Below are positions 34,039 through 43,099 of a stretch of DNA of 64,000 nt, piece by piece. A program made the position numbers and the translations under genes. A model generated the notes under the pieces. The model saw only the letters and a program-made list of their open reading frames with translations, ran no database searches and had not been told where the DNA came from. How positions within the stretch are numbered: the stretch's first letter is position 1; the number at the start of each line of letters is the position of its first letter. The DNA is from an uncultured Eudoraea sp. (GTDB lineage Bacteria; Bacteroidota; Bacteroidia; Flavobacteriales; Flavobacteriaceae): assembly GCF_947490415.1 (NCBI RefSeq), contig NZ_CANLGX010000001.1, positions 62,001 to 126,000 of the forward strand, in the 5' to 3' direction.

Positions 34039-34107
34039 ATCTAAAATTCTAATGGTTATTTCGTAATCAAATTCATAGAACTAATTTTAAGTTACAAATA
34101 GTTTTAG

Positions 34108-34902
34108 TTATTTGATAAACTTATTAAAAAACCGCAAACTGTCTTTTATGTGTTTTTGCCAATAGTCCCATTCGTGCCCCCCGGCAAATTCCTCATATTC
34201 ATGGGCTATTTGGGCCTCATTTAATTGATCGTGCAGAAGACGGTTTTGACTAATCAGTAAATCTTCGGTCCCACAATCAAATCTTAAATGGGGTAGATGT
34301 TTTTTTCTACTAAGTGCCAACTCTAAAACGGATTCGTCCTGCTTGTTAATCTGCTCGTAATCTTTGATAGATTCCTCTACAAACAAAGACATTTGCTCCA
34401 ATTCGGTAATTGACGAATGCGCAGATACTGCCTTAAATTTATCCGAGTATTTGATTCCTAAACGCAGCGCCCCGAAACCGCCCATAGAGAGCCCGGAAAT
34501 ATATAGCTCGGATTTCTCACTAACCGAAGCTACGTTATCAATAACCACTTTGGGAACATCTTCCACAATCCACTTTTCAAAATCCAAACCATTGTGCGGC
34601 AGATACCCCGAGCCATCGCCCCAAAGTCCGTCGGAGGGCATGGCTATCACCATTGGCTCTATTTCATTTTTTTGAATCATATCCCATGCGGTAAGGTGCA
34701 CACCCGCCTTTTGCGACCACACCCAGGCACTGCCATATACCCCATGAAGGAGGACCACCAACGGAATGTCTTTCAGGCCTTCTACAGGAGGAACAAAAAG
34801 ACAAATATCACCCCGACCTTTTAAGTTTTTGGTTTTTACCGTAATAAAACTTAGATGATTGCTTTCAAACGCCGGGTTCGATTTTTCAATAGTTCTGAAC
34901 AT
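34108..34902 (-). CDS. Esterase D-like alpha/beta hydrolase
   Basis: Predicted 264-residue cytosolic esterase. LVVLLHGVYGSAWVW (oxyanion region), SGLSMGGFGALRLGIKYSD (nucleophile Ser), a late Asp near LRFDCGTEDLLI and a His in FAGGHEWDYW form the set seen in the esterase D / S-formylglutathione hydrolase group. It starts 8 bases after the zinc alcohol dehydrogenase stop. That pairing recalls formaldehyde oxidation operons, but the specific substrate is not shown by the sequence. Confidence 0.88.
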   Translation of the reverse strand: MFRTIEKSNPAFESNHLSFITVKTKNLKGRGDICLFVPPVEGLKDIPLVVLLHGVYGSAWVWSQKAGVHLTAWDMIQKNEIEPMVIAMPSDGLWGDGSGYLPHNGLDFEKWIVEDVPKVVIDNVASVSEKSELYISGLSMGGFGALRLGIKYSDKFKAVSAHSSITELEQMSLFVEESIKDYEQINKQDESVLELALSRKKHLPHLRFDCGTEDLLISQNRLLHDQLNEAQIAHEYEEFAGGHEWDYWQKHIKDSLRFFNKFIK

Positions 34903-34910
34903 CTTTAAAA

Positions 34911-36029
34911 TTAATCAAATAGAATAACACCTTTGGCATTTCTTCCTGCCAACATATCGTCAAAGGCTTCTTGCAAATGGTCCAAATCGTAGGTTTGGGA
35001 TATCATTTCGTCAAGCCTTAATTCACCAAATTCATAATGTTCAATGATTTTTAGAAAATCTATCTGAGGGTTACATCCGCCATATAAAGGGTTTATATAA
35101 ATTTTATCCCATTCAAATAAATTCATGTCTATGGTAATTTCCTCCTCAATTCCACTTACCTGGACCGCCGTGCCGGCATTCCTGACCATCGCCAGGGGTG
35201 CTGCTCCGAGCTCCGGAACCGCAGTGCATTCAAAAGCATAATCTGCTCCCCTACCTTCGGTTAGTAACTTTACAGCTTCAGCCGCCTTCAATAAGCCCTT
35301 ATCTTCTTTACTGGAAAGAATAAGGTCAGTTGCGCCAAACTCTTTGGCCATAGCCAATCTTTGTTCATTTATATCTATTGCGACAATCATGGAAGCTTTA
35401 CTCAGTTTTGCTCCCTGAATAACGCTTAAACCAACCCCACCCGTGCCTAAAACCACGACAGAACTATTGGGTTTTACTTTTGCAGAATTTATAACAGATC
35501 CATATCCGGTCATTACGCCACAACTGATTATACTGGCTGATGCAAAAGACATTTTTTCGGCTGTATTTTTTACAACTGCTGATGCCTTAACAAGTGTATA
35601 TTCGGATAAAGTCCCAATATTAAAAGAGCGCTCAATAGGTTTGTCTTTCCATAAGGTCCCTTCCAAATGTGCATGTCCATTGGTATATCCATTGGCACCT
35701 GCCACAACAGGGGAATTATTTTCACAAATGTGCAGATTACCTAAATTACACTGGAAACAATTATAACATGGAGTAGCCCAATTCAAAATAACTGAGTCGC
35801 CCACATGAAGACCTTTAACATCCATGCCGATCGCCTTAACAACGCCGGCCCCCTCATGACCTAATATCAGAGGTTTTCCCCAATTTAATGAATCATAATC
35901 TGTGTGGCACAAAGCAGCTGCCTTAATAGCTACCAATACTTCATCCGCCCGTGGTTCATTAACCACGATATTTTCAATAGTGAAATTGCCATTTCCCATT
36001 GCAATGGCCGCTTTGCATTTTACAGGCAT
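34911..36029 (-). CDS. Zinc-dependent alcohol dehydrogenase (class III-like)
   Basis: Predicted 372-residue MDR-family enzyme. ALCHTDYDSLNW and LGHEGAGVVKAIG supply the catalytic zinc ligands; PCYNCFQCNLGNLHIC gives the four structural-zinc cysteines; VVLGTGGVGLSVIQGAKL is the NAD-binding Rossmann motif. Length and motifs fit the class III group that includes formaldehyde (S-hydroxymethyl thiol) dehydrogenases. It heads the minus-strand operon with an esterase, a PhyH dioxygenase and an HpcH/HpaI aldolase, and is divergent from the sugar-acid operon with 266 bases between. Confidence 0.9.
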   Translation of the reverse strand: MPVKCKAAIAMGNGNFTIENIVVNEPRADEVLVAIKAAALCHTDYDSLNWGKPLILGHEGAGVVKAIGMDVKGLHVGDSVILNWATPCYNCFQCNLGNLHICENNSPVVAGANGYTNGHAHLEGTLWKDKPIERSFNIGTLSEYTLVKASAVVKNTAEKMSFASASIISCGVMTGYGSVINSAKVKPNSSVVVLGTGGVGLSVIQGAKLSKASMIVAIDINEQRLAMAKEFGATDLILSSKEDKGLLKAAEAVKLLTEGRGADYAFECTAVPELGAAPLAMVRNAGTAVQVSGIEEEITIDMNLFEWDKIYINPLYGGCNPQIDFLKIIEHYEFGELRLDEMISQTYDLDHLQEAFDDMLAGRNAKGVILFD

Positions 36030-36179
36030 TTAGATGTTGTGCATTACGTTAATAAAGGGTTTTAGCTTAAATTATTTACTAAAAAAATACTTAGTGAAAG
36101 CTCAGATAAGGAAAATTACCGGTCTCCTCAAAGTTCGTTTAAAGTCTTAAATTACAAAAATGTTGAGTTCATCTTCAGT

Positions 36180-36187
36180 TATATTTG
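36180..36187 (+). promoter_or_regulatory. Candidate -7 box for the sugar-acid operon
   Basis: TATATTTG matches the Bacteroidetes -7 consensus TAnnTTTG, 108 bases before the operon's first ATG. A TTG at 36163-36165 is closer than the usual spacing, so the -33 element is unsure. Confidence 0.3.
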
Positions 36188-36295
36188 GTTTATATAACTT
36201 TATAAGGCAAATAAAATAATTATTTAATTTTTTTGAATTAGTTTAGTAAAGATCGTTCCTAAGAGTGTGTCCTTTAAAAATTAGAAGAGCTATTG

Positions 36296-37309
36296 ATGAA
36301 GTATATTGTTTGTGAAAAACCTGGTCAGTTTAAGCTCAGAGAAAAAAGAAAACCTCAAAAAGTGGAAGGACAGGCTATTCTTGGTATAAAGAAAATTGGG
36401 ATTTGCGGAACCGATTTGCATGCGTATAAAGGTAACCAGGCATTTTTTACCTACCCCAGGGTGCTAGGCCACGAACTGGCCGCTGAAGTAATAGAAATAG
36501 AAGAAAATAAGCAAAATATCAAAGCAGGTGATAAAGTAATTGTAATGCCTTATATCAGTTGTGGACAATGCATTGCCTGTAAAAATGGAAAAACCAATTG
36601 TTGTACTGAACTTAAGGTACTTGGTGTACATACGGATGGCGGGATGCAGGAGCAGATTTCGGTGCCAATAAACCTTTTGATCCCGGCAAACAAATTAACT
36701 TATGCTGAGATGGCAATTGCGGAACCATTGGCTATTGGAGCTCATGCCATCAGAAGGGCTCAAATTCTGCCCAATGAGTATATTGTTGTCGTGGGTTGCG
36801 GCCCAATTGGAATAGGCATCATGAAATTTGCACAGATCGAAGGCGCAAAGGTAATTGCAATAGATGTAGATTGTGGAAGATTAAAGTACGCTAAAGATAA
36901 AATTGATATTGATCATAGCGTTTTGGCTGGTGATGCAGCAGTGGAAATCATCGCAGAAATTACTAAGGGTGAGATGGCTACTGCCGTCTTTGATGCCACT
37001 GGTAATAAGGAGGCCCTGCAGAAAGGATTAAATTATATGGCCAATGGTGGCCGCTATATTCTGGTTGGTTTATCTAAGGCGAAGGTTGAATTTGAGCATC
37101 CGGCTATACACGCAAAAGAAGCCACAATAATGTGTAGCAGAAATGCTACCTTGGAAGACTTTGAATATGTAATAGACATTTTAAAAATGGGTAAATTTCC
37201 TGTGGATTCTTTCATAACTCATAATGTGAGCTTTGACGAAATGATTCATCAGTTCGATAGTTGGTTAGACCCGACAAACGGCGTGATAAAGGCAACGGTT
37301 AATTTTTAA
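36296..37309 (+). CDS. Zinc-dependent sugar-acid dehydrogenase (L-galactonate/L-idonate 5-dehydrogenase-like)
   Basis: Predicted 337-residue MDR enzyme from ATG 36296 (a TTG just before it is less likely). The catalytic zinc site is GICGTDLHAYKG and LGHELAAEVIE; the structural zinc cysteines are in CGQCIACKNGKTNCC; VVVGCGPIGIGIMKF binds NAD. The pattern resembles RspB/LgoD-type and L-idonate dehydrogenases that oxidise the C5 hydroxyl of aldonates, and the next genes (UxaB, UxaA, KdgK, KDPG aldolase) would use its tagaturonate product. It is first in a seven-gene operon; substrate specificity is inferred from context. Confidence 0.85.
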   Translation: MKYIVCEKPGQFKLREKRKPQKVEGQAILGIKKIGICGTDLHAYKGNQAFFTYPRVLGHELAAEVIEIEENKQNIKAGDKVIVMPYISCGQCIACKNGKTNCCTELKVLGVHTDGGMQEQISVPINLLIPANKLTYAEMAIAEPLAIGAHAIRRAQILPNEYIVVVGCGPIGIGIMKFAQIEGAKVIAIDVDCGRLKYAKDKIDIDHSVLAGDAAVEIIAEITKGEMATAVFDATGNKEALQKGLNYMANGGRYILVGLSKAKVEFEHPAIHAKEATIMCSRNATLEDFEYVIDILKMGKFPVDSFITHNVSFDEMIHQFDSWLDPTNGVIKATVNF

Positions 37310-37331
37310 GATAATAAAAACGATTTTTTGA

Positions 37332-38372
37332 ATGAAAAAAGTAGTGACTTTTGGGGAAATTATGTTACGTCTGGCACCTCCGGGATTTTTACGGTTTTCC
37401 CAAACAAATTCTTTTGATATAATATATGGCGGAGGTGAGTCTAATGTTGCCGTATCATTAGCCAATTATGGTATTCCGGTTAGTTTTGTAACACGTTTGC
37501 CAAAGAATGATATCGGAGAATGCGCTTTGATGGAAATGCGTAAAAGAGGTGTTGGGGTAGATGACATTATTTTTGGTGGAGACCGGTTAGGTATATATTT
37601 TCTTGAAACAGGCGCAGTATCAAGGGGAAGTAAAGTAATTTATGACAGAGCTCATTCGTCCATCGCCGAAATTAAATCGGGTATGATCGATTGGGAAAAG
37701 GTCTTTGAAGGAGCAGGATGGTTTCACTGGACAGGCATCACACCAGCCATTTCACAGGGAGCAGCCGATGTATGTCTTGAAGCTGTACAAAAAGCCAGTG
37801 AAATGGGGATAACCGTATCCACCGACCTGAATTATAGAGCGAAGCTCTGGAAGTACGGAGTTGAACCCGAGGAAATCATGACCGAGCTTACCTCCTATTG
37901 TGATATTATTTTAGGAAATGAAGAAGATGCTGAAAAACATTTTGGAATTAAACCCGAAGGTCTGGACATTACTACACAGGGACATGATGTAAAGGCCGAA
38001 GCGTTCCTCTCGGTCTGCCAACAAATGATGGAAAAGTTTCCCCGGGCAAAAAAAGTGATCACAACACTTAGGGGCTCACTTTCTGCTTCACACAATACCT
38101 GGGCCGGCGTAATGTATGATGGAAAGACTTTGTTTGAATCACCGCAATATCAAATAACCCATATCGTGGATAGAGTTGGCGGAGGAGATTCTTTTATGGG
38201 GGGTTTGATCTATGGATTATTAACCTACCCCGAAGATGATCAGAATGCTTTAAATTTTGCAGTGGCGGCATCCTGTTTAAAACACACGATAAAGGGAGAT
38301 GCAAATTTGGTAACGGTGGAAGAGGTCCAAAAATTGATGGGCGGTGATGCCTCAGGCAGAGTAGCTAGATAA
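37332..38372 (+). CDS. kdgK: 2-keto-3-deoxygluconate (KDG) kinase, PfkB family
   Basis: Predicted 346-residue sugar kinase. It opens VTFGEIMLRLAPPGFLRF, typical of KDG kinases, has YGGGESNVAVSLANYG (substrate motif), and ends with DRVGGGDSFMGGLIYGLL, where the aspartate is the catalytic base and GGGDSF the anion hole. It phosphorylates KDG to KDPG in the cytoplasm. It lies 22 bases after the zinc dehydrogenase and 17 bases before the KDPG aldolase, so the lower pathway is contiguous. Confidence 0.92.
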   Translation: MKKVVTFGEIMLRLAPPGFLRFSQTNSFDIIYGGGESNVAVSLANYGIPVSFVTRLPKNDIGECALMEMRKRGVGVDDIIFGGDRLGIYFLETGAVSRGSKVIYDRAHSSIAEIKSGMIDWEKVFEGAGWFHWTGITPAISQGAADVCLEAVQKASEMGITVSTDLNYRAKLWKYGVEPEEIMTELTSYCDIILGNEEDAEKHFGIKPEGLDITTQGHDVKAEAFLSVCQQMMEKFPRAKKVITTLRGSLSASHNTWAGVMYDGKTLFESPQYQITHIVDRVGGGDSFMGGLIYGLLTYPEDDQNALNFAVAASCLKHTIKGDANLVTVEEVQKLMGGDASGRVAR

Positions 38373-38389
38373 TTATTTAATAACGTACA

Positions 38390-39058
38390 ATGGCAAAATA
38401 TTCAAGATTAGAAGTGGCAATGGCGATGCGAGAAAGCGGGATGATACCCTTGTTCTTTCATTCAGATGTAGAATTAGGCAAAAAAGTACTAAGAGCCTGC
38501 TATTCGGGTGGTGCAAGACTGCTGGAATTTACTTCCAGAGGTGATTTTGCACATGAAGTATTTGCCGAACTCAACAAATTTGCACTAGCCGAACTACCAG
38601 GAATGATAATGGGTGTTGGATCAATAACAGATGCGGGGGCAGCCTCTTTGTATATGCAGCTAGGAGCCAATTTTATTGTCACGCCTGTTCTTCGGGAAGA
38701 CATTGCACTAGCCTGCAACCGGAGAAAAGTACTTTGGTCTCCCGGTTGCGGTTCTCTTACAGAAATAGCCAGAGCAGAGGAACTGGGTTGTGAAATAGTA
38801 AAGCTATTCCCGGGATCTACCTATGGACCGGGTTTTGTAAAAGCAATTAAAGGTCCATCTCCATGGACAGATGTTATGCCCACCGGAGGTGTCAGCACAG
38901 AAGAATCTAACCTCAGGGGGTGGTTCGAAGCCGGAGTCACCTGTGTGGGGATGGGATCTAAATTGATATCTAAGGAAATTCTCGCGCAAAAAGATTTCAA
39001 AAAGTTGGAAGAAGATGTAAGAAAGACACTGGATATAATTAAATCAGTCAGGAGCTAA
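38390..39058 (+). CDS. eda: KDPG / 4-hydroxy-2-oxoglutarate aldolase
   Basis: Predicted 222-residue class I aldolase. Glu46 (LLEFTSRGD), the Schiff-base Lys138 (EIVKLFPGSTYGPGF) and the phosphate-binding MPTGGVSTEE motif are present. It splits 2-keto-3-deoxy-6-phosphogluconate into pyruvate and glyceraldehyde 3-phosphate, the last step of the hexuronate route. It sits between kdgK and uxaA with gaps under 20 bases. Confidence 0.94.
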   Translation: MAKYSRLEVAMAMRESGMIPLFFHSDVELGKKVLRACYSGGARLLEFTSRGDFAHEVFAELNKFALAELPGMIMGVGSITDAGAASLYMQLGANFIVTPVLREDIALACNRRKVLWSPGCGSLTEIARAEELGCEIVKLFPGSTYGPGFVKAIKGPSPWTDVMPTGGVSTEESNLRGWFEAGVTCVGMGSKLISKEILAQKDFKKLEEDVRKTLDIIKSVRS

Positions 39059-39071
39059 TTAACCAAAAGAT

Positions 39072-40724
39072 ATGTTCAAAAAATATGTTCAAATAGATCC
39101 CAGGGATAATATTATCGTAGCTATTACAGACCTTGAAGAAGGAACCGCGATAGATATCAATGGTGAGAACATTATTTTACGGGAAAATATCAGGGCAAAA
39201 CACAAATTCGCCTTACATAATTTTAGTATGGATGATGAGATCTATATGTATGGTGTCCTGATTGGAAAGGCTATCATGCCAATACATAGCGGTTGTGCGA
39301 TAACCATTGATAATGTTAAACATGCATCCTCAGCATATAATAACACAAAAGAAAACTTTAAATGGATAGCACCGGATGTTTCAAACTTTAAAGAAAGAAC
39401 ATTTATGGGGTATCACAGAGAAGATGGCAGTGTTGGTACTGCCAACTATTGGTTAATTATTCCCATGGTATTCTGTGAAAACCGGAATGTAGATGTCCTG
39501 GAAGCAGCCCTGTCTGAAGCTTTAGGGTATATAACCAAAAAGGATTTTGCCGTCGATACCCAGGCATTGATAAATAAGTATAATTCGGGGGCGAGTGAAG
39601 AAGAAATATACGCCACGTCTATCATTCATACCAAAGATGAAATATCTAAAAACAGAGTGTTTCCTAATGTAGATGGAATAAAATTTTTAAAACATGACGG
39701 GGGTTGTGGCGGAGTCCGTCAGGATTCTGAAGCACTATGTAATCTTTTAGCCGGGTATATTACAAATTCAAATGTAGCCGGAGCCACAGTATTAAGTTTG
39801 GGTTGCCAGAACGCAGAAGTTGAAATTCTGCAAAAATCGATTCAACAAAAGGACCCAAACTTTTCAAAACCCGTAGTTTACCTGCGGCAGCAAAATAGCA
39901 GAAGTGAACGTGAATTTATTGAAGAGGCCGTAAAACGAACGTTTATAGGATTAACAAAGGCAAATAAATTGGAAAGAAAGCCAGCCCCATTGAAGAATTT
40001 AGTTTTAGGACTGGAATGCGGTGGGTCTGACGGGTTTTCGGGAATTTCAGCCAATCCGGCATTGGGCTACGCTTCAGATTTATTAGTCGCATTAGGAGGT
40101 ACCACGGTACTTTCAGAATTTCCGGAATTAAATGGAGTTGAGCAAGAACTTATAAATAGATGTGAGACCGATGAAGCAGCAAAAAAATTTGCAGCGCTTA
40201 TGGATTCTTATTCCGCAGCAGCTAAAGCTGTGGGTTCTGCTTTTGAGAACAATCCGTCACCAGGTAATATTAAGGATGGCCTTATTACAGACGCTATGAA
40301 ATCTGCCGGGGCAGCGAAAAAAGGAGGAACTTCGCCAGTTGTTGATGTGTTAGATTATACCGAAAAAATTACAAGACCCGGATTAAACCTCTTGTGTACC
40401 CCCGGAAATGATGTGGAAAGCACAACCGGACTGGCTGGTTCGGGATGCAATATTATAGTGTTTACAACTGGTTTGGGGACGCCAACAGGAAATCCAATAG
40501 CCCCTGTTTTAAAGCTCTCAAGTAACACCCATTTGTATGAAAAAATGAAGGATATCATAGATATTAACGCAGGTACCGTAATAAGTGGCGAAGATAGTAT
40601 TGAAAGTATGGGAGAAAAAATCCTGGAGTATTTGATTGCGACTGCGAGTGGGGAACTTGTGGCGAAAGCTGTGATCAAAGGACAGAACGATTTTATTCCA
40701 TGGAAAAGAGGCATCTCATTATAA
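39072..40724 (+). CDS. uxaA: Altronate dehydratase
   Basis: Predicted 550-residue enzyme. Residues 1-90 form the SAF-like domain (IVAITDLEEGTAIDI and later GKAIMPIHSGCAITI); residues 110-550 form the D-galactarate dehydratase/altronate hydrolase core, with GYHREDGSVGTANYW, HDGGCGGVRQDSEALCNLLAGY (in part) and LGLECGGSDGFSGISANPALGY (in part), whose cysteines and glycines bind the metal. It removes water from D-altronate to give KDG. The length equals that of full UxaA proteins. It is 13 bases after the aldolase gene. Confidence 0.93.
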   Translation: MFKKYVQIDPRDNIIVAITDLEEGTAIDINGENIILRENIRAKHKFALHNFSMDDEIYMYGVLIGKAIMPIHSGCAITIDNVKHASSAYNNTKENFKWIAPDVSNFKERTFMGYHREDGSVGTANYWLIIPMVFCENRNVDVLEAALSEALGYITKKDFAVDTQALINKYNSGASEEEIYATSIIHTKDEISKNRVFPNVDGIKFLKHDGGCGGVRQDSEALCNLLAGYITNSNVAGATVLSLGCQNAEVEILQKSIQQKDPNFSKPVVYLRQQNSRSEREFIEEAVKRTFIGLTKANKLERKPAPLKNLVLGLECGGSDGFSGISANPALGYASDLLVALGGTTVLSEFPELNGVEQELINRCETDEAAKKFAALMDSYSAAAKAVGSAFENNPSPGNIKDGLITDAMKSAGAAKKGGTSPVVDVLDYTEKITRPGLNLLCTPGNDVESTTGLAGSGCNIIVFTTGLGTPTGNPIAPVLKLSSNTHLYEKMKDIIDINAGTVISGEDSIESMGEKILEYLIATASGELVAKAVIKGQNDFIPWKRGISL

Positions 40725-40767
40725 GCCTGAAAAAACTGCCTAAGCAGCTCAAGAAACTTATGAACCA

Positions 40768-42213
40768 TTGAAAAAATTAAGCAGAAGCATCGTACGCACC
40801 CACTCCTATCCTGAAAGGGTAATACAATTTGGGGAAGGAAATTTTTTGAGGGCTTTTGCGGATTGGATGATTCACGAAATGAATAAAAAAGTGGGCTTTG
40901 ATTCAGGGGTAGTCGTTGTACAACCCATAGCTAATGGACTTTGCAAAATACTTAGCGATCAGGATGGCTTGTATACCCTGTACTTAAACGGGATTAAAAA
41001 TGGAAAGGCGGTTAGCGAATATGAAATCATCGATTGTATCCAAAGGGCAATCAACCCTTATGAAAATTATCCTTTTTATTTGGCTAATGCTGAGAATCCG
41101 GATTTAAGATTCGTTATTTCCAACACTACGGAAGCCGGAATTGCTTATCATAAAGATGATCGGTTAGAAGATGCCCCACAGAAAAGTTATCCGGGAAAAC
41201 TGACAGCACTGTTATACAGAAGATTCCAGTTTTTTAAGGGTGCTTCAGATAAAGGGCTAATCATATTACCCTGTGAATTAATAGACAGAAATGGAGATAA
41301 CTTAAAGAAAATAATTCTTCAATATGCAGTAGATTGGGAACTGGGTACTGCATTTATCCGGTGGATTAATGAAGATAATTTTTTTTGTAATACTTTGGTA
41401 GACAGAATAGTACCCGGCTATCCAAAAGACAAAATAGACGTCATCACAGAAGAATTAGGTTATAAAGATAATTTGGTAGTTGAAGGCGAACAATTTCATT
41501 TATGGGTTATTGAAGGACCGAAAGAAGTGAAACAGGAGTTTCCTGCCTCACAATGTGGATTGAATGTTGTTTTCACAGACAATATGGAACCATACAGAAC
41601 CAGAAAGGTGCGAATATTAAATGGAGCACATACTTCACTAGTCCCGGTTGGATACCTGTATGGTATAGAAAAGGTGCGGGAATCTTTGGAAGACGCTGTA
41701 GTTGGTAGATTTTTAAAAAATGTCATATTTAATGAAATATGCCCAACCCTGGACCTCCCTGAAGAAGAATTAATTAAGTTCTCCAATGATGTTCTGGACA
41801 GATTTAAAAACCCATATTTAGAACATGCCCTGATGAGTATTTCACTTAATTCCATTTCCAAATACAAGACAAGGGTTTTACCTTCTGTATTGGAATACAT
41901 AAAAAGAAAAAATGCGCTTCCCAATCATTTGTTATTCTCGCTTGCAGCATTGATTGCTTTCTATAAGGGGGATCGAAATGGTGAAATAATTAATCTTGCT
42001 GATGATCCGGAAGTATTGGATTTTTTTAAATCCCAATGGTCACAGGTAGATGGTTCCGAAAAGAGCATAGCCAAAGTCGTTAATAGCGTGTTATCTAATA
42101 CAAATTTGTGGGGCATAGATTTAGCTAAGATTAAAGGTGTGGAAATTGAAGTTGCTTCGGCGCTGGATGCAATCATTAATAAAGGAATGAAAAAGGCCAT
42201 TTTAAATGCATAA
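40768..42213 (+). CDS. uxaB: Tagaturonate reductase (altronate oxidoreductase)
   Basis: Predicted 481-residue NAD-dependent enzyme of the mannitol dehydrogenase / UxaB family. VIQFGEGNFLRAFADWMIHEMN is the nucleotide-binding front, FVISNTTEAGIAY and the later KVRILNGAHTSLVPVGYLYG (Lys and His of the active site) are family marks. It reduces D-tagaturonate to D-altronate, which UxaA then dehydrates. The start is TTG at 40768; the only nearby ATG leads to an immediate stop. It is the fifth gene of the operon. Confidence 0.92.
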   Translation: MKKLSRSIVRTHSYPERVIQFGEGNFLRAFADWMIHEMNKKVGFDSGVVVVQPIANGLCKILSDQDGLYTLYLNGIKNGKAVSEYEIIDCIQRAINPYENYPFYLANAENPDLRFVISNTTEAGIAYHKDDRLEDAPQKSYPGKLTALLYRRFQFFKGASDKGLIILPCELIDRNGDNLKKIILQYAVDWELGTAFIRWINEDNFFCNTLVDRIVPGYPKDKIDVITEELGYKDNLVVEGEQFHLWVIEGPKEVKQEFPASQCGLNVVFTDNMEPYRTRKVRILNGAHTSLVPVGYLYGIEKVRESLEDAVVGRFLKNVIFNEICPTLDLPEEELIKFSNDVLDRFKNPYLEHALMSISLNSISKYKTRVLPSVLEYIKRKNALPNHLLFSLAALIAFYKGDRNGEIINLADDPEVLDFFKSQWSQVDGSEKSIAKVVNSVLSNTNLWGIDLAKIKGVEIEVASALDAIINKGMKKAILNA

Positions 42214-42277
42214 CATTTTAGCCCCTGACCAAATTTGAAACATACAAGAATAATTTTATAATCTAAAACTCAAGTAT

Positions 42278-43078
42278 ATGGATTTAGGATTAAAAGAGAA
42301 GGTGGTTGTAATATCCGGAGCTGCAGGACTGGTTGGCAGCATTGGGGAAACCATTTTACAGAATTTGGTAAAAGAAGGGGCTATTCCTGCCATTATTGAC
42401 AGGAATGACAGAGGCTCTAAATATGTTGAGGAAATTCAGAAAAAAGGTATTGATGCCATCTTTTGCAAAACAGATGTGACTGATCCTGAACAAATTCAAA
42501 ATGCCATCGAAATTATCGCCAAAAAGTATGGAAGGATAGATGTGGTCATTAATAATGTAGGAGTGAATGATGGGGTAGGATTAGATGCGTCTTATGATGA
42601 ATTCATGAATTCATTAAAACTGAACATGGTAAGCTTTTTTTTGATAGTCAAACATGCCTTACCCTTATTAAAAGAATCAAAGGGGAACATTCTTAATATC
42701 GGCTCTAAGGTAGCCCTGACAGGTCAGGGAGGAACATCTGGCTATGCCGCTGCTAAAGGCGGCGTTTTGGGACTTACGCGTGAATGGGCGGTAGACCTTA
42801 TTCAATATGGAATACGCTCAAATGCCATAATTATTGCGGAAAGCTGGACCCCCTCATACGACACCTGGATAAAATCTATTAAAAACGGAGACAAAAAACT
42901 CAAGTCTATCATAAAAAATATTCCATTGGAAAACCGTATGACGACCCCACAGGAAATTGCAGACACATGTTTGTTTACTATTTCAGAAAAATCATCGCAT
43001 ACTACCGGGCAGTTCATTACTGTTGATGGGGGTTATGTTCATCTGGATAGATCACTATTAACACAAGAAAATGACTAA
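42278..43078 (+). CDS. SDR family L-fucose/L-galactose dehydrogenase
   Basis: Predicted 266-residue short-chain dehydrogenase. The nucleotide motif is VVISGAAGLVGSIGE, the active site is Ser143, Tyr156 and Lys160 (GSKVALTGQGGTSGYAAAKG), and GVNDGVGLDASYDEF plus a closing SHTTGQFITVDGGYVHLDRSLL (in part) resemble characterised L-fucose dehydrogenases, which also oxidise L-galactose. It would convert the free sugar to its lactone. It lies between uxaB and a FucP-type symporter; the family match is from memory of conserved blocks, so exact sugar specificity is inferred. Confidence 0.82.
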   Translation: MDLGLKEKVVVISGAAGLVGSIGETILQNLVKEGAIPAIIDRNDRGSKYVEEIQKKGIDAIFCKTDVTDPEQIQNAIEIIAKKYGRIDVVINNVGVNDGVGLDASYDEFMNSLKLNMVSFFLIVKHALPLLKESKGNILNIGSKVALTGQGGTSGYAAAKGGVLGLTREWAVDLIQYGIRSNAIIIAESWTPSYDTWIKSIKNGDKKLKSIIKNIPLENRMTTPQEIADTCLFTISEKSSHTTGQFITVDGGYVHLDRSLLTQEND

Positions 43079-43099
43079 TCCAGCCAGGAAATAACCATT

